A stretch of 64,000 bases of DNA from an uncultured Bacilli bacterium (GCA_934101575.1 CAKORJ010000002.1:62001-126000), one strand, 5' to 3'; numbered from the stretch's first letter, positions 7,703-15,037 are shown. Program-made: numbers and translations. The notes: generated by a model from the letters alone, not told the origin.

Positions 7703-9655
7703 CTATTTTACTTTTAGTTCTATTAATATGTCCCTTAGTTCCATTGCCCTTTCAAAATCCAAATTCTTTGCTGCTTGTTTCATTTCTTCTTCTATTTTTT
7801 CTATACTTTCTATATTCATTATATCACTTTTTTTAGTTTTTTGTATTGTTTCTATTTCTTTTATGTCATCATTAGTAATTACTTCTTTGATTTCTTTTGT
7901 TATTGTTTTAGGAATTATATTATGTTTTTTATTGTACTCTTCTTGGATTGTTCTTCTTCTTTTGGTTTCATCTATGGCTATTTTCATACTATCTGTTATT
8001 TTATCAGCATACATTATTACATGTCCATTTGCATTTCTTGCACATCTTCCTATTGTTTGAATTAAACTTCTTTCACTTCTTAGGAATCCTTCTTTGTCCG
8101 CGTCTAAGATTGCTATTAGACTTACTTCTGGTATATCTAATCCTTCTCTTAATAGGTTTATTCCTACTATACAGTCATATTTACCTTCTCTTAACTCTCT
8201 TATTATTTTTAATCTTTCTAGTGTTTTTATTTCTGAGTGAAGATATGCCACTTTTATGTCTAGTTCTTTTAAATATTTGGTTAGTTCTTCACTCATTCTT
8301 ATTGTTAATGTTGTTATCAGTACTCTTTCATTCTTTTCTGAACGAGATTTTATTTCTCCGACTAGGTCATCAATTTGACCTTTTGTTGGTCTTATTTCTA
8401 TTGTTGGATCTAATAGACCTGTTGGTCTTATTATTTGGTCTACTTTGTTTTCTTGTTTTTCTAATTCATAATCTCCAGGTGTTGCCGATACATATATTAC
8501 TTGATTTATTTTCTTTTCAAATTCTTCAAATTTTAATGGTCTATTATCTAAAGCACTTGGTAATCTAAATCCATAGTCTACTAGGTTTTGTTTTCTTGCT
8601 CTATCTCCATTATACATGGCTCTTACTTGTGGTAGTGTTACATGAGATTCATCTATTACTAAAAGATAATCTTTTTTAAAAAAGTCCATGAGTGTGGTGG
8701 GTGTTTCTCCTTCTTTTCTTCCACTTAAGTGTCTTGAATAGTTTTCTACTCCACTACAAAAGCCTGTTTCTGTTAACATTTCTATATCATAGTTTGTTCT
8801 TTGTTCTAGGCGTTCTGCTTCTAAAAGTTTGTTGTTTTCTCTTAGTTCTTTTAATCTATCTTCTAGCTCGTCTTTTATTCTTTTTATAGCTTCTTTTAAT
8901 TTGTCTTCACTTGTTACAAAGTGACTGGCTGGAAATATTGTTATATTTTTTATTGTTTTTTGAACTTTTCCTGTTAGTGTGTCTATTTCGGATATTTTAT
9001 CTATTTCATCTCCAAAAAACTCTACACGTATTCCATTTTTATTTTCATAAGTTGGGATTATTTCTATTACGTCTCCTCTTACTCTAAATGTACCTCTTTT
9101 AAAGTCTAAATCATTTCTATCATAGTGCATTTCTATTAGTTGTTTCATTACTTTATTTCGTTCTTTTTCTTCGCCAACTGTTAGTGTTATGGTATTTTTT
9201 TTGTATTCTTCGACTTCACCTATTCCGTATATACATGATACTGATGCTACTACTATTACGTCGTCTCTTGATAAAAGAGCACTTGTTGCAGCATGTCTTA
9301 ACTGATCTATTTCATCATTTATTGATGAATCTTTTTCTATATAGGTATCTGTTCCAGGAATATATGCTTCCGGTTGGTAATAATCATAATATGAAACAAA
9401 GTATTCTACTCTATTTTCTGGAAAAAGTTCTTTAAGTTCTGAATATAGTTGTCCTGCTAGGGTTTTATTATGGGCTAAAACTAAAGTTTGTTTTCCTGTT
9501 TCTTTTATTACGTTTGCTATTGTGAAGGTTTTTCCTGTTCCTGTTGCACCTAGTAAAACTTGATGTTTTTTATTTTCATTTAATCCCTTTACTAAGGCTT
9601 TTATGGCTCTTGGTTGATCTCCACTTGGCTTATATTTTGAATGTAGTTTGAACAT
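7703..9655 (-). CDS. uvrB: Excinuclease ABC subunit B
   Basis: UvrB is the central helicase-like component of nucleotide excision repair. All landmarks are present in 650 residues: Walker A GATGTGKT near residue 40, the DNA-gripping beta-hairpin around YYDYYQPEAYIPGTDTYIEK, the DESH box (VIDESHV, around 340), helicase motifs VI region IQTIGRCARN, and a C-terminal UVR motif (FERAMELRD) that contacts UvrC. It starts at ATG with SD GAAAGGAG. It follows the kinase-fold gene by 15 bp. No LexA-type box was found at the promoter of this unit, in contrast to uvrA. Confidence 0.97.
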   Translation of the reverse strand: MFKLHSKYKPSGDQPRAIKALVKGLNENKKHQVLLGATGTGKTFTIANVIKETGKQTLVLAHNKTLAGQLYSELKELFPENRVEYFVSYYDYYQPEAYIPGTDTYIEKDSSINDEIDQLRHAATSALLSRDDVIVVASVSCIYGIGEVEEYKKNTITLTVGEEKERNKVMKQLIEMHYDRNDLDFKRGTFRVRGDVIEIIPTYENKNGIRVEFFGDEIDKISEIDTLTGKVQKTIKNITIFPASHFVTSEDKLKEAIKRIKDELEDRLKELRENNKLLEAERLEQRTNYDIEMLTETGFCSGVENYSRHLSGRKEGETPTTLMDFFKKDYLLVIDESHVTLPQVRAMYNGDRARKQNLVDYGFRLPSALDNRPLKFEEFEKKINQVIYVSATPGDYELEKQENKVDQIIRPTGLLDPTIEIRPTKGQIDDLVGEIKSRSEKNERVLITTLTIRMSEELTKYLKELDIKVAYLHSEIKTLERLKIIRELREGKYDCIVGINLLREGLDIPEVSLIAILDADKEGFLRSERSLIQTIGRCARNANGHVIMYADKITDSMKIAIDETKRRRTIQEEYNKKHNIIPKTITKEIKEVITNDDIKEIETIQKTKKSDIMNIESIEKIEEEMKQAAKNLDFERAMELRDILIELKVK

Positions 9656-9670
9656 AATTTTTTCTCCTTT

Positions 9671-10414
9671 CTATATTATTCTTTTTCTTTTATACTCTAC
9701 ATATTCAGTTATAGAACTTTTTTGTGATGGTTTTAATTCTTGTATTAATTGCTTTAGGAAATCTAAATTATTTGATGACTTTTTTACCCAGGTTGATAAG
9801 GCTTTTAATTCTTCTTTTGTTGTATCTTTACTTTTTAACATTTCGTAATATAAGAATTTAGATATTGTAAAGTTTAAAGCTTTTTGATTTGGTACAACTG
9901 GTTTATGATTATGTATGGTGTATTTATCCATGTCACATATATTTAAAAAATCTGTTGTATATATATAACTTCCTCGGTTAATGTCTTCTACTGAAACTTG
10001 TTTTTCTGTTAAATGCTTAAAATCTTCTTTTAAGATTTCTGATGAAGTTATTAATTCTTCACATGTGAAATCTCCTGGTTTTTTATCTGTATTTTTTGTT
10101 ATGTCTTCTAAATATTTCATTACATATCCTATATATATTCCGTCTTTATCTAGCATTATATCTATAGGTTTTGTTATTTTTTGAAGATTTAATTTATCAT
10201 GAAAATATATGGCTTTTTCAAATGTCATTAGGTTTTGTTGTTTTCTTCTAGCTATGTCATATTTTAATATTTTTAATACAGTGTCTCCATTTTTTAAAAC
10301 TATTCCATCGTGTCCTGCGCCTATTTTTTCCATACTTTTTATACCTTTTATTACTTTTAAGTTATCTCTTAATACTATTTCATCTGGTAGTGTTTGTTTT
10401 TGTTTCATAGTCAT
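9671..10414 (-). CDS. Kinase-fold protein with degenerate catalytic residues
   Basis: The N-terminal 100 residues look like a protein-kinase small lobe: a glycine loop GAGHDGIVL (about 32-40), then a beta-strand lysine in TVLKILK (about 48). Later VEDINRGSYIY (about 143-151) and NICDMDKY (about 158-165) sit where the catalytic loop and the DFG aspartate would be, but the usual HxD and the Asn are not clear. The remaining large lobe is short. It may be an atypical kinase, a pseudokinase or a distant aminoglycoside-phosphotransferase relative. It shares a promoter with uvrB. A PP2C phosphatase is encoded elsewhere in the window (25044-26258). Confidence 0.5.
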   Translation of the reverse strand: MTMKQKQTLPDEIVLRDNLKVIKGIKSMEKIGAGHDGIVLKNGDTVLKILKYDIARRKQQNLMTFEKAIYFHDKLNLQKITKPIDIMLDKDGIYIGYVMKYLEDITKNTDKKPGDFTCEELITSSEILKEDFKHLTEKQVSVEDINRGSYIYTTDFLNICDMDKYTIHNHKPVVPNQKALNFTISKFLYYEMLKSKDTTKEELKALSTWVKKSSNNLDFLKQLIQELKPSQKSSITEYVEYKRKRII

Positions 10415-10431
10415 CTCCCTTTTGTTGCTAT

Positions 10432-10460
10432 ATTATATCACTAGTCTTTATAGTTGTAAA
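10432..10460 (-). promoter_or_regulatory. Promoter of the kinase-fold/uvrB/DUF1287 unit
   Basis: On the minus strand TTTACA (10460-10455), a 17-bp spacer and TATAAT (10437-10432) preceded by TGA give a strong vegetative sigma promoter with extended -10, about 18 bases before the ATG at 10414. Confidence 0.75.
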
Positions 10461-10493
10461 TTTATTTGTATGTCAGTTATTAACACTTTATTG

Positions 10494-11924
10494 TTAATTA
10501 TTTACACGATGGTGAATAAGTGGTGTATCTTTAGTTATAGGGGCAAAGCTATAACCTTTTTGTATTCCATACTTTATAATTTTTTCTACTGCATCTACAC
10601 TATATTTGTGAATATCATGTTGTAATACTACATTTGTTTTTCCTTGATTTAGTGTTTTTATTACATTTTTTGCAACTTTATTTGGATTTTGTGTTTCACC
10701 AGCATCACCACTGTAGACATTCCAATCAAAATATATATAACCTCTTTGTTCTACTTCTTTTGTTATTTTTGTCATGATACCTTTTTTATAGTTTTTGCTT
10801 ATTGTATTAGAGCTTCCTCCTGGAAATCTTATTATGTTGGCTTTATATCCTGTTATTTTGTAGACTTCATTTTCTATTTTGTATAAATCATTAAAGTAAG
10901 TTTTTTCATTTTTATATATTGAATAATTGTGGGACCAAGTATGTAAGCCGACAGTATGTCCTTCTTTGTATTCGCGTTTTAAAATATCTGGATAGTTTTT
11001 TACATTTTTTGTTACAAAGAAAGTTGCTTTTATATTATATTTTTTTAGGATATTTAGTAGTTTTTCTGTATACTTTCCTGGGCCATCATCAAATGTTAAA
11101 TATATAATTTTTCCATTTGGGGTAATTATTTGGTTTTGGTCTACTACTTTTATAATTCTTTCTACTTTAGTAGTATTGTTTTGCTTATCTGTCACTTCAT
11201 ATGTTATTTTGTATGTTCCTTTTTTATTTGTATTAACATTTCCTGTTGTAATGATTTTATCTGTTATATCTCCGTCACATACATCTTGGGCGGTGGCTCC
11301 TTGCTCTTTATATGGCTTGTTTACTACTACTAATTCTTCTTGTTTTCCTATTAATTTTATTATAGGCTTTCTGTTATCAGCTATTTGTGCTTGTTTTGTT
11401 ATTTTACTTGTGTTTCCTGAAGAGTCTTTAGATGTATATGTATACATATTACCATTTTTGGTTATTTCAATGTTTTTAGTTATATCACCATCATAATTAT
11501 CTATTGCTTTTATTGTTGTATTTAATGGATTACCATTTGGACAGACTACTAACTTTGAAGTCTTGATAATTATTTCTGGTTTTGTACTATCTTTTACTTC
11601 TACTTGCTTTTTGTATGTTTTGGTTTTATTTTTATGCGTTGCAGTATATGTAATTTCATATTTTCCTATTTTGTTTTGATTAACTGTTCCTTGTTCCTTT
11701 ACTTTTACTTTTTTGCATAAAAAAATTGAACCATAGCATACTTCGGGGGTTGTTTTCTTATATTTTGTTTTGACTTCAACTACCTCATTATTTAAATTGC
11801 TTATTCTAAAATCTTTTTTTACTAACAGTTTATATCCCAGTATAATAAGTACTGATAATGCTGCCAAAAGTGCTATTAGTATTAATATTTTTTGTGTTTT
11901 TGATTTTATTAATATATTATCCAT
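10494..11924 (-). CDS. Membrane-anchored polysaccharide deacetylase with Ig-like repeats
   Basis: The 476-residue product has one N-terminal membrane anchor (about 14-34). Two to three DUF5011-type Ig-like domains follow, each with a DG(D)IT segment such as IDNYDGDITKNI and DVCDGDITDKI (about 60-265). The C-terminal NodB-type deacetylase (about 275-470) has the zinc and catalytic motifs TFDDGPG, HTWSHN, RFPGGSS and LQHDIH. It probably de-N-acetylates peptidoglycan or another surface polysaccharide outside the cell. It stands between hpf and the uvrB unit with its own intergenic space. Confidence 0.88.
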   Translation of the reverse strand: MDNILIKSKTQKILILIALLAALSVLIILGYKLLVKKDFRISNLNNEVVEVKTKYKKTTPEVCYGSIFLCKKVKVKEQGTVNQNKIGKYEITYTATHKNKTKTYKKQVEVKDSTKPEIIIKTSKLVVCPNGNPLNTTIKAIDNYDGDITKNIEITKNGNMYTYTSKDSSGNTSKITKQAQIADNRKPIIKLIGKQEELVVVNKPYKEQGATAQDVCDGDITDKIITTGNVNTNKKGTYKITYEVTDKQNNTTKVERIIKVVDQNQIITPNGKIIYLTFDDGPGKYTEKLLNILKKYNIKATFFVTKNVKNYPDILKREYKEGHTVGLHTWSHNYSIYKNEKTYFNDLYKIENEVYKITGYKANIIRFPGGSSNTISKNYKKGIMTKITKEVEQRGYIYFDWNVYSGDAGETQNPNKVAKNVIKTLNQGKTNVVLQHDIHKYSVDAVEKIIKYGIQKGYSFAPITKDTPLIHHRVNN

Positions 11925-11974
11925 TTTTGCACCTCTACTTCCTATTATTATTTTAACACAAATAGTTTTATATA

Positions 11975-12005
11975 TAAAAAAAAGTTATTAGACTTGCTAA
12001 TAACT
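11975..12005 (-). terminator. hpf terminator
   Basis: AGTTATTAG (11983-11991) pairs with CTAATAACT (11997-12005) and is followed in minus-strand reading by a run of U (11975-11982). The stem overlaps the hpf stop codon. Confidence 0.8.
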
Positions 12006-12525
12006 ATTCTTCTATAATTCCATAGTCTCCGTGTTTTCTTTTGTACACTACTGATATTTTATCTGTTTCTGTGTTTTTAAACATGTAGAAATCATGATTT
12101 AATAATTCCATTTGAAGAACTGCTTCTTCTTCATCCATTGGTTTTAATTCTATTGTTTTTCTTTTTACTATTTTATTTTTATTTTCTTCTTCTGGTTCAA
12201 AATCTAATATGAATTCAGATTTATTTTTAACACGCTTATTAGCTAATCTTGTTTTATTTTTTATTATTTGCCTTTCTAATTTGTCTATTCCTGTATCTAT
12301 TATTGCATAGAAATCATGTCCTTCTTCTTCTACTCTTAAAGTGCAACTTCTAAGAGGAATTGTTACTTCTATTATTTGTTTAGGTCCATAAACTTTAAAA
12401 AGTAATGTTCCTGTTACTTCATCACTATCTTCTATGTACTTGTTTAATTTTTGCAATTTTTCTTCGGCATAACTTTTCATTGATTCAGTTATATTTGTTT
12501 TTTCACCACGAATATTTATTTTCAT
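12004..12525 (-). CDS. hpf: Ribosome hibernation-promoting factor, long form
   Basis: Long HPF binds the ribosome and pairs 70S particles into inactive 100S dimers in stationary phase. The 173-residue product has the sigma-54-modulation domain at the N terminus (KINIRGEKTNITESM..., to about 100) and the C-terminal dimerisation domain (DEEEAVLQMELLNHDFYMFKN, about 125-170) joined by a charged linker. A clear SD (AGGAGG) precedes the ATG. It is monocistronic, bounded by terminators on both sides. Confidence 0.93.
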   Translation of the reverse strand: MKINIRGEKTNITESMKSYAEEKLQKLNKYIEDSDEVTGTLLFKVYGPKQIIEVTIPLRSCTLRVEEEGHDFYAIIDTGIDKLERQIIKNKTRLANKRVKNKSEFILDFEPEEENKNKIVKRKTIELKPMDEEEAVLQMELLNHDFYMFKNTETDKISVVYKRKHGDYGIIEE

Positions 12526-12563
12526 AATATCATCCTCCTAAGATAATTTTAACACATTTTAGG

Positions 12564-12597
12564 CAAAAATAAAACCACAAATTGTTATGTATTGTGG
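12564..12597 (-). terminator. Terminator downstream of the 33-codon ORF
   Basis: CCACAA (12575-12580) and TTGTGG (12592-12597) form a stem with an 11-base loop, followed in minus-strand reading by TTTTATTTTTG. It lies 10 bases after the stop codon of the small ORF and just upstream of hpf. Confidence 0.65.
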
Positions 12598-12606
12598 CAT
12601 TGTTTT

Positions 12607-12708
12607 TTATAGTTTTTGTTGTCCGTCTCTTTTTATTATTTTTCTATTGTATCCTGATTCTAGTATGTTTTCTATTTCTAATATTGTAGTCGTTTCTCTT
12701 ACATTCAT
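12607..12708 (-). CDS. 33-codon ORF of unknown function
   Basis: The reading starts MNVRETTTILEIENILESGY and ends with a basic tail (RKIIKRDGQQKL). It fills the space between two hairpin terminators, which suggests that a short transcript ends here. The ribosome site is weak (GTGAAAGAGTG). It could be a small peptide, the 5' remnant of a decayed gene, or chance; no family is recognised. Confidence 0.3.
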   Translation of the reverse strand: MNVRETTTILEIENILESGYNRKIIKRDGQQKL

Positions 12709-12743
12709 TATTTTTCACTCTTTCACTTTTATTTTTTGGTTAT

Positions 12744-12773
12744 AAAATAGATATGGGCCCTTATATCTATTTT
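12744..12773 (-). terminator. Terminator of the 231-aa membrane protein gene
   Basis: AAAATAGATAT (12744-12754) and ATATCTATTTT (12763-12773) form an 11-bp stem around GGGCCCTT, overlapping the stop codon of the 231-residue gene. The U tract is short, so efficiency may be moderate. Confidence 0.6.
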
Positions 12774-13467
12774 AGTTTTTTGTTACTTTTTTAGATTTGT
12801 GGCTTTTTGTGCTAGTTTTTTGGCTATTGTTGCTTCGTTTTTGAATTGGCACATCCATAGAAAGCTTCCTCCCAACTTTGTCACCTCTTTTCTTTAAATA
12901 GATTTCTTTTACTAAAATAATTATTGCCATAATTATGAAGTAATCGCTAAATAACAGTACTTTAATTACATAGTTTATACTAGAATAATCAATTAGTTTT
13001 ACTTTATATGTATATGTTAAACCTTGAATAAGAGCATTTATTATCAAACTACCTATCATATATAAAATATATTTTTTGTTATGCGAAGAATATAGATATC
13101 CAAATATTATTAAGTATAGTACTATATAAATATTAAGTGCAATTGTTCCAAATAAATTTGCTATTATTATATCAAACACGAGATATATAATTGCATATTT
13201 GAAAATTTTATTACTTTCTTTAAGTCTAAATACTAACAAGACTGTTGCATAAAAGTTTAGCAGTATTGATATCCAATTTACTAAATACTCAGAAACTTTT
13301 GTCATTTGTATTTTTGTTAAATTCTCCTCTGTTATTTGATAATGAGGCAACCCTAAACTTGTTAGTGCTGTGTTTATGATAATTAAACCTATTGTTATTA
13401 TAAATAACCAAATTACTACTTTGCCTATTTTATCATTGTTCCTTAACCAATTTATGAAATCTTTCAT
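12772..13467 (-). CDS. Six-pass membrane protein sharing its N terminus with the 55-aa peptide
   Basis: The 231-residue product is not recognised. Residues 1-47 (NWLRNNDKIGKVVIWLF... then SLGLPHYQIT) are clearly homologous to the 55-residue peptide encoded at 14807-14974. About five further membrane segments follow (roughly 58-80, 88-108, 112-130, 137-157 and 168-190), and the protein ends in a cytoplasmic tail very rich in Lys, Ser, Thr and Asn. No enzyme motif is visible. It could be a receptor or transport-type partner of the AgrB-like locus about 1 kb away. Its promoter has the same layout as that locus. SD GGAGAGG precedes the ATG. Confidence 0.6.
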   Translation of the reverse strand: MKDFINWLRNNDKIGKVVIWLFIITIGLIIINTALTSLGLPHYQITEENLTKIQMTKVSEYLVNWISILLNFYATVLLVFRLKESNKIFKYAIIYLVFDIIIANLFGTIALNIYIVLYLIIFGYLYSSHNKKYILYMIGSLIINALIQGLTYTYKVKLIDYSSINYVIKVLLFSDYFIIMAIIILVKEIYLKKRGDKVGRKLSMDVPIQKRSNNSQKTSTKSHKSKKVTKN

Positions 13468-13483
13468 ATCTTACCTCTCCTTT

Positions 13484-13526
13484 ATTATAATATATTTATT
13501 TTTCTGTGTAACGCAATTGATGTGCA
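13484..13526 (-). promoter_or_regulatory. Twin-repeat promoter of the 231-aa gene
   Basis: On the minus strand the order is TGCACA (13526-13521), TGCGTT (13515-13510), a 20-bp gap, then TATAAT (13489-13484). The two hexamers start 11 bp apart, one helical turn, and the second overlaps the place of the -35 box (GTTACA at 17-bp spacing). The promoter at 14995-15037 has exactly the same spacing. The -10 is only 16 bases from the ATG, so the mRNA leader is very short. Confidence 0.6.
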
Positions 13527-13615
13527 AATGGAATTTTTTACCATTTTTTTATTTTTATATTCTATCACTACTTTTGATTTTTTCAATATATTTTGTTAAT
13601 TTTTTGTAATTTGCG

Positions 13616-13644
13616 TTGGAAAATATATATACATGTGTTATAAT
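13616..13644 (+). promoter_or_regulatory. tmRNA promoter
   Basis: TTGGAA (13616-13621), a 17-bp spacer and TATAAT (13639-13644), preceded by TGT as an extended -10, place the start about 8 bases before the mature tmRNA 5' end at 13653. A TGCGTT hexamer (13612-13617) overlaps the -35, resembling the repeats of the two nearby minus-strand promoters but single and with a 21-bp gap to the -10. Confidence 0.8.
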
Positions 13645-13652
13645 TAGCGCAT

Positions 13653-13995
13653 GGGGACGATAGGGTTCGACAGAAGTGTAATGATTTAAATTGCAAGTAG
13701 ATGGCAATCTTTAAATGCAAAATTAAATATATCTGGAAACAGACAACAATTACAATTCGCTTAATTATTTAGTAGCGAGCTCTAACTTATTCTTTGCTTA
13801 CGGGAATATTTTAGGGTAATACTTTGTAAGCTATATCTTTGTAATTCCTATGTGCAATGATGAATTTTTATAGGATAGTTATCTATTTGGAGGTTGGTTA
13901 CTTTGTAGATAATGAATTTTTATAACTAACTAAACTTGTAGACGTTTAAATTAATTTGCTTTTGGACAGGAGTTCAATTCTCCTCGTCTCCACCA
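13653..13995 (+). ncRNA. ssrA: Transfer-messenger RNA (tmRNA)
   Basis: The 5' end GGGGACG pairs with CGTCTCC near the 3' end, followed by ACCA, forming the tRNA-like acceptor. The T-arm GGAGTTCAATTCTCC and the GGGTTCGAC element near the 5' end are typical. The tag reading frame most likely resumes at GGA 13735 and gives GNRQQLQFA, then TAA (13762-13764); an in-frame resume at GCA 13717 would lengthen it to AKLNISGNRQQLQFA. tmRNA rescues stalled ribosomes with SmpB. The tag ends in FA, not the common LAA. Confidence 0.93.
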
Positions 13996-13996
13996 A

Positions 13997-14070
13997 GCCG
14001 ATTTAGTTTAGTGGTAAAACAGATGCATGGTAAGCATCAGAGATCAGTTCAATTCTGTTAATCGGCACCA
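13997..14070 (+). tRNA. tRNA-Thr (anticodon GGT)
   Basis: Acceptor GCCGATT pairs perfectly with AATCGGC, followed by ACCA encoded in the DNA. The D arm is GTTT/AAAC and the anticodon stem GATGC/GCATC with loop ATGGTAA, so the anticodon is GGT and the tRNA reads ACC/ACU. The T stem ATCAG/CTGTT has one T-T mismatch. It begins one base after tmRNA, so both are processed from one transcript ending at 14084-14109. Confidence 0.92.
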
Positions 14071-14083
14071 TATTTTTGCAAAG

Positions 14084-14109
14084 AAAAAGGTTCAAATGAA
14101 CCTTTTTTT
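14084..14109 (+). terminator. Terminator of ssrA-tRNA-Thr
   Basis: AAAAAGGTTCA and TGAACCTTTTT form an 11-bp stem with a two-to-four base loop followed by a U run. It ends where the convergent 82-residue gene ends, so it may act in both directions. Confidence 0.85.
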
Positions 14110-14356
14110 ATAATAGGAGTTTTAGAAAAGCTTCTTTATGGAAATTATTCAAACTTCTTACTGAATAATATCTTTGTGGTTTACCATATTTTAAGAAATC
14201 CATGTTATATGATATGTATGTTAAGCTTTGTTTCTTCCAATATATTCTTAAAATTATTTCTGTTTCATAACCATTTAAACCTTTTTCTCTACACATTTCT
14301 AATAATCTTTCTCTTTCTGATGGTAGTGTCATTAAGTTTTTTAATCTTCTTGACAT
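14108..14356 (-). CDS. Small HTH-like (sigma region 4-like) protein in the AgrB-like operon
   Basis: The 82-residue product has the pattern of a sigma-70 region 4 or related helix-turn-helix: LPSERERLLEM, then YETEIILRIYWKKQSLTYIS, then a basic RYYSVRSLNNFHKEAFLKLL. Such small proteins bind DNA or RNA polymerase; here the match is by pattern only. It overlaps the AgrB-like gene by 16 bp and has an SD (GGGATG) within it, so it is co-translated. It is a natural candidate to act on the twin-repeat promoters, but this is inference. Confidence 0.5.
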   Translation of the reverse strand: MSRRLKNLMTLPSERERLLEMCREKGLNGYETEIILRIYWKKQSLTYISYNMDFLKYGKPQRYYSVRSLNNFHKEAFLKLLL

Positions 14357-14793
14357 GATTCTTCATCCCTTACTACTATGTAATTCATATATATTGCTAG
14401 TCCACTTCCTAATATTACGCATAGTAGAACACTTATATATATGCTTGGAATCAGTGATGTTATTATAAAAAATATTGTCCATGTAAATGTAGTACATGCT
14501 ATTGTTGAATTCAAATGAAATGTATCGCCTAGAAATGTTCTTACAAAGAAAAAGCCAATTAAGAAAAATGATAACTCTGCAAATGCATGATTGAAGTATG
14601 CTATTAAAAATACTCCGGCTGTTTGTATTAATTGAAGTGGTATTGTTATTCCATAGAATATTATATTTTCTATTACTTTTTCTAATTTGGCTGCTCTTTT
14701 CTGTGCATAATATTCTATAGATTCTGTGTTATTAAACCATATACCATTTTTCTTTTTTCTCTTTTTATTCTCTTGTTCTTTTTGTTTTTCCAT
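14341..14793 (-). CDS. AgrB-like membrane peptidase candidate (short)
   Basis: The 150-residue product has a basic N terminus and about four membrane segments. The segment RTFLGDTFHLNSTIAC matches the AgrB active-site region: an Arg and Gly before a His, and a Cys exactly seven residues after the His, with Ser at +3, as in the staphylococcal HAPSSFWC segment. AgrB cleaves and cyclises autoinducer propeptides in the membrane. The protein is shorter than usual AgrB (about 190-210 residues) and lacks its C-terminal part. It lies 14 bases after the 55-codon gene, with SD GGAGG. Assignment rests on this one motif plus topology. Confidence 0.45.
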   Translation of the reverse strand: MEKQKEQENKKRKKKNGIWFNNTESIEYYAQKRAAKLEKVIENIIFYGITIPLQLIQTAGVFLIAYFNHAFAELSFFLIGFFFVRTFLGDTFHLNSTIACTTFTWTIFFIITSLIPSIYISVLLCVILGSGLAIYMNYIVVRDEESCQED

Positions 14794-14806
14794 AAAATGG
14801 CCTCCA

Positions 14807-14974
14807 TTAATTGAATAAATTTTTAATATTTTGATATGTTATTTGGTACTCTGGAAATCCTAAACTTTTTAGTGCTGCATTTATTATTATAAGCATTACT
14901 AAAATAATAAATATCCATGCTATTACTTTTGCTAATTTGTTATTGATTCCTAACCATTTTGTAATTTCTTCCAT
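14807..14974 (-). CDS. 55-residue membrane peptide, duplicate of the 231-aa protein's N terminus
   Basis: The reading is MEEITKWLGINNKLAKVIAW..., a membrane helix ending IIINAALKSLGFPEYQIT, then a short polar tail. Identity with the start of the 231-residue protein covers WL, KVxxW, IIINxAL, SLGxPxYQIT. The amphipathic start followed by a helix and a short tail is reminiscent of AgrD-type propeptides, but there is no Cys; the only Ser is in the conserved SLG. It is the first gene of the unit with the AgrB-like and HTH-like genes. It has an SD-like GAGGTAG and starts at ATG 14974. Confidence 0.6.
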   Translation of the reverse strand: MEEITKWLGINNKLAKVIAWIFIILVMLIIINAALKSLGFPEYQITYQNIKNLFN

Positions 14975-14994
14975 ATTTCACTACCTCACTTTTG

Positions 14995-15037
14995 ATTATA
15001 CTATATTTCTTAGAAAAATTAACGCATATAAAACGCA
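14995..15037 (-). promoter_or_regulatory. Twin-repeat promoter of the AgrB-like operon
   Basis: On the minus strand TGCGTT (15037-15032) and TGCGTT (15026-15021) are 11 bp apart start to start, then a 20-bp gap, then TATAAT (15000-14995). This is the same arrangement as at 13484-13526, and the intervening bases differ. A factor binding one face of the helix at the -35 position is inferred. The ATG is 20 bases after the -10. Confidence 0.65.

Noticed and set aside
7948..8568. Long plus-strand frame antisense to uvrB (and many like it opposite minus-strand genes)
   Set aside because: The product is almost only Leu, Phe and Tyr, which is the mirror of A-rich sense codons; no ribosome site and no motif.
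10058..10069. 12-bp perfect palindrome TTCACATGTGAA, resembling parS
   Set aside because: The parS core CACGTG is changed to CACATGTG and the outer bases do not match; it lies inside the kinase-fold gene.
14807..14974. Calling the 55-aa peptide AgrD
   Set aside because: No Cys, no acidic C-terminal recognition tail, and it is upstream not downstream of the AgrB-like gene; kept as unknown.
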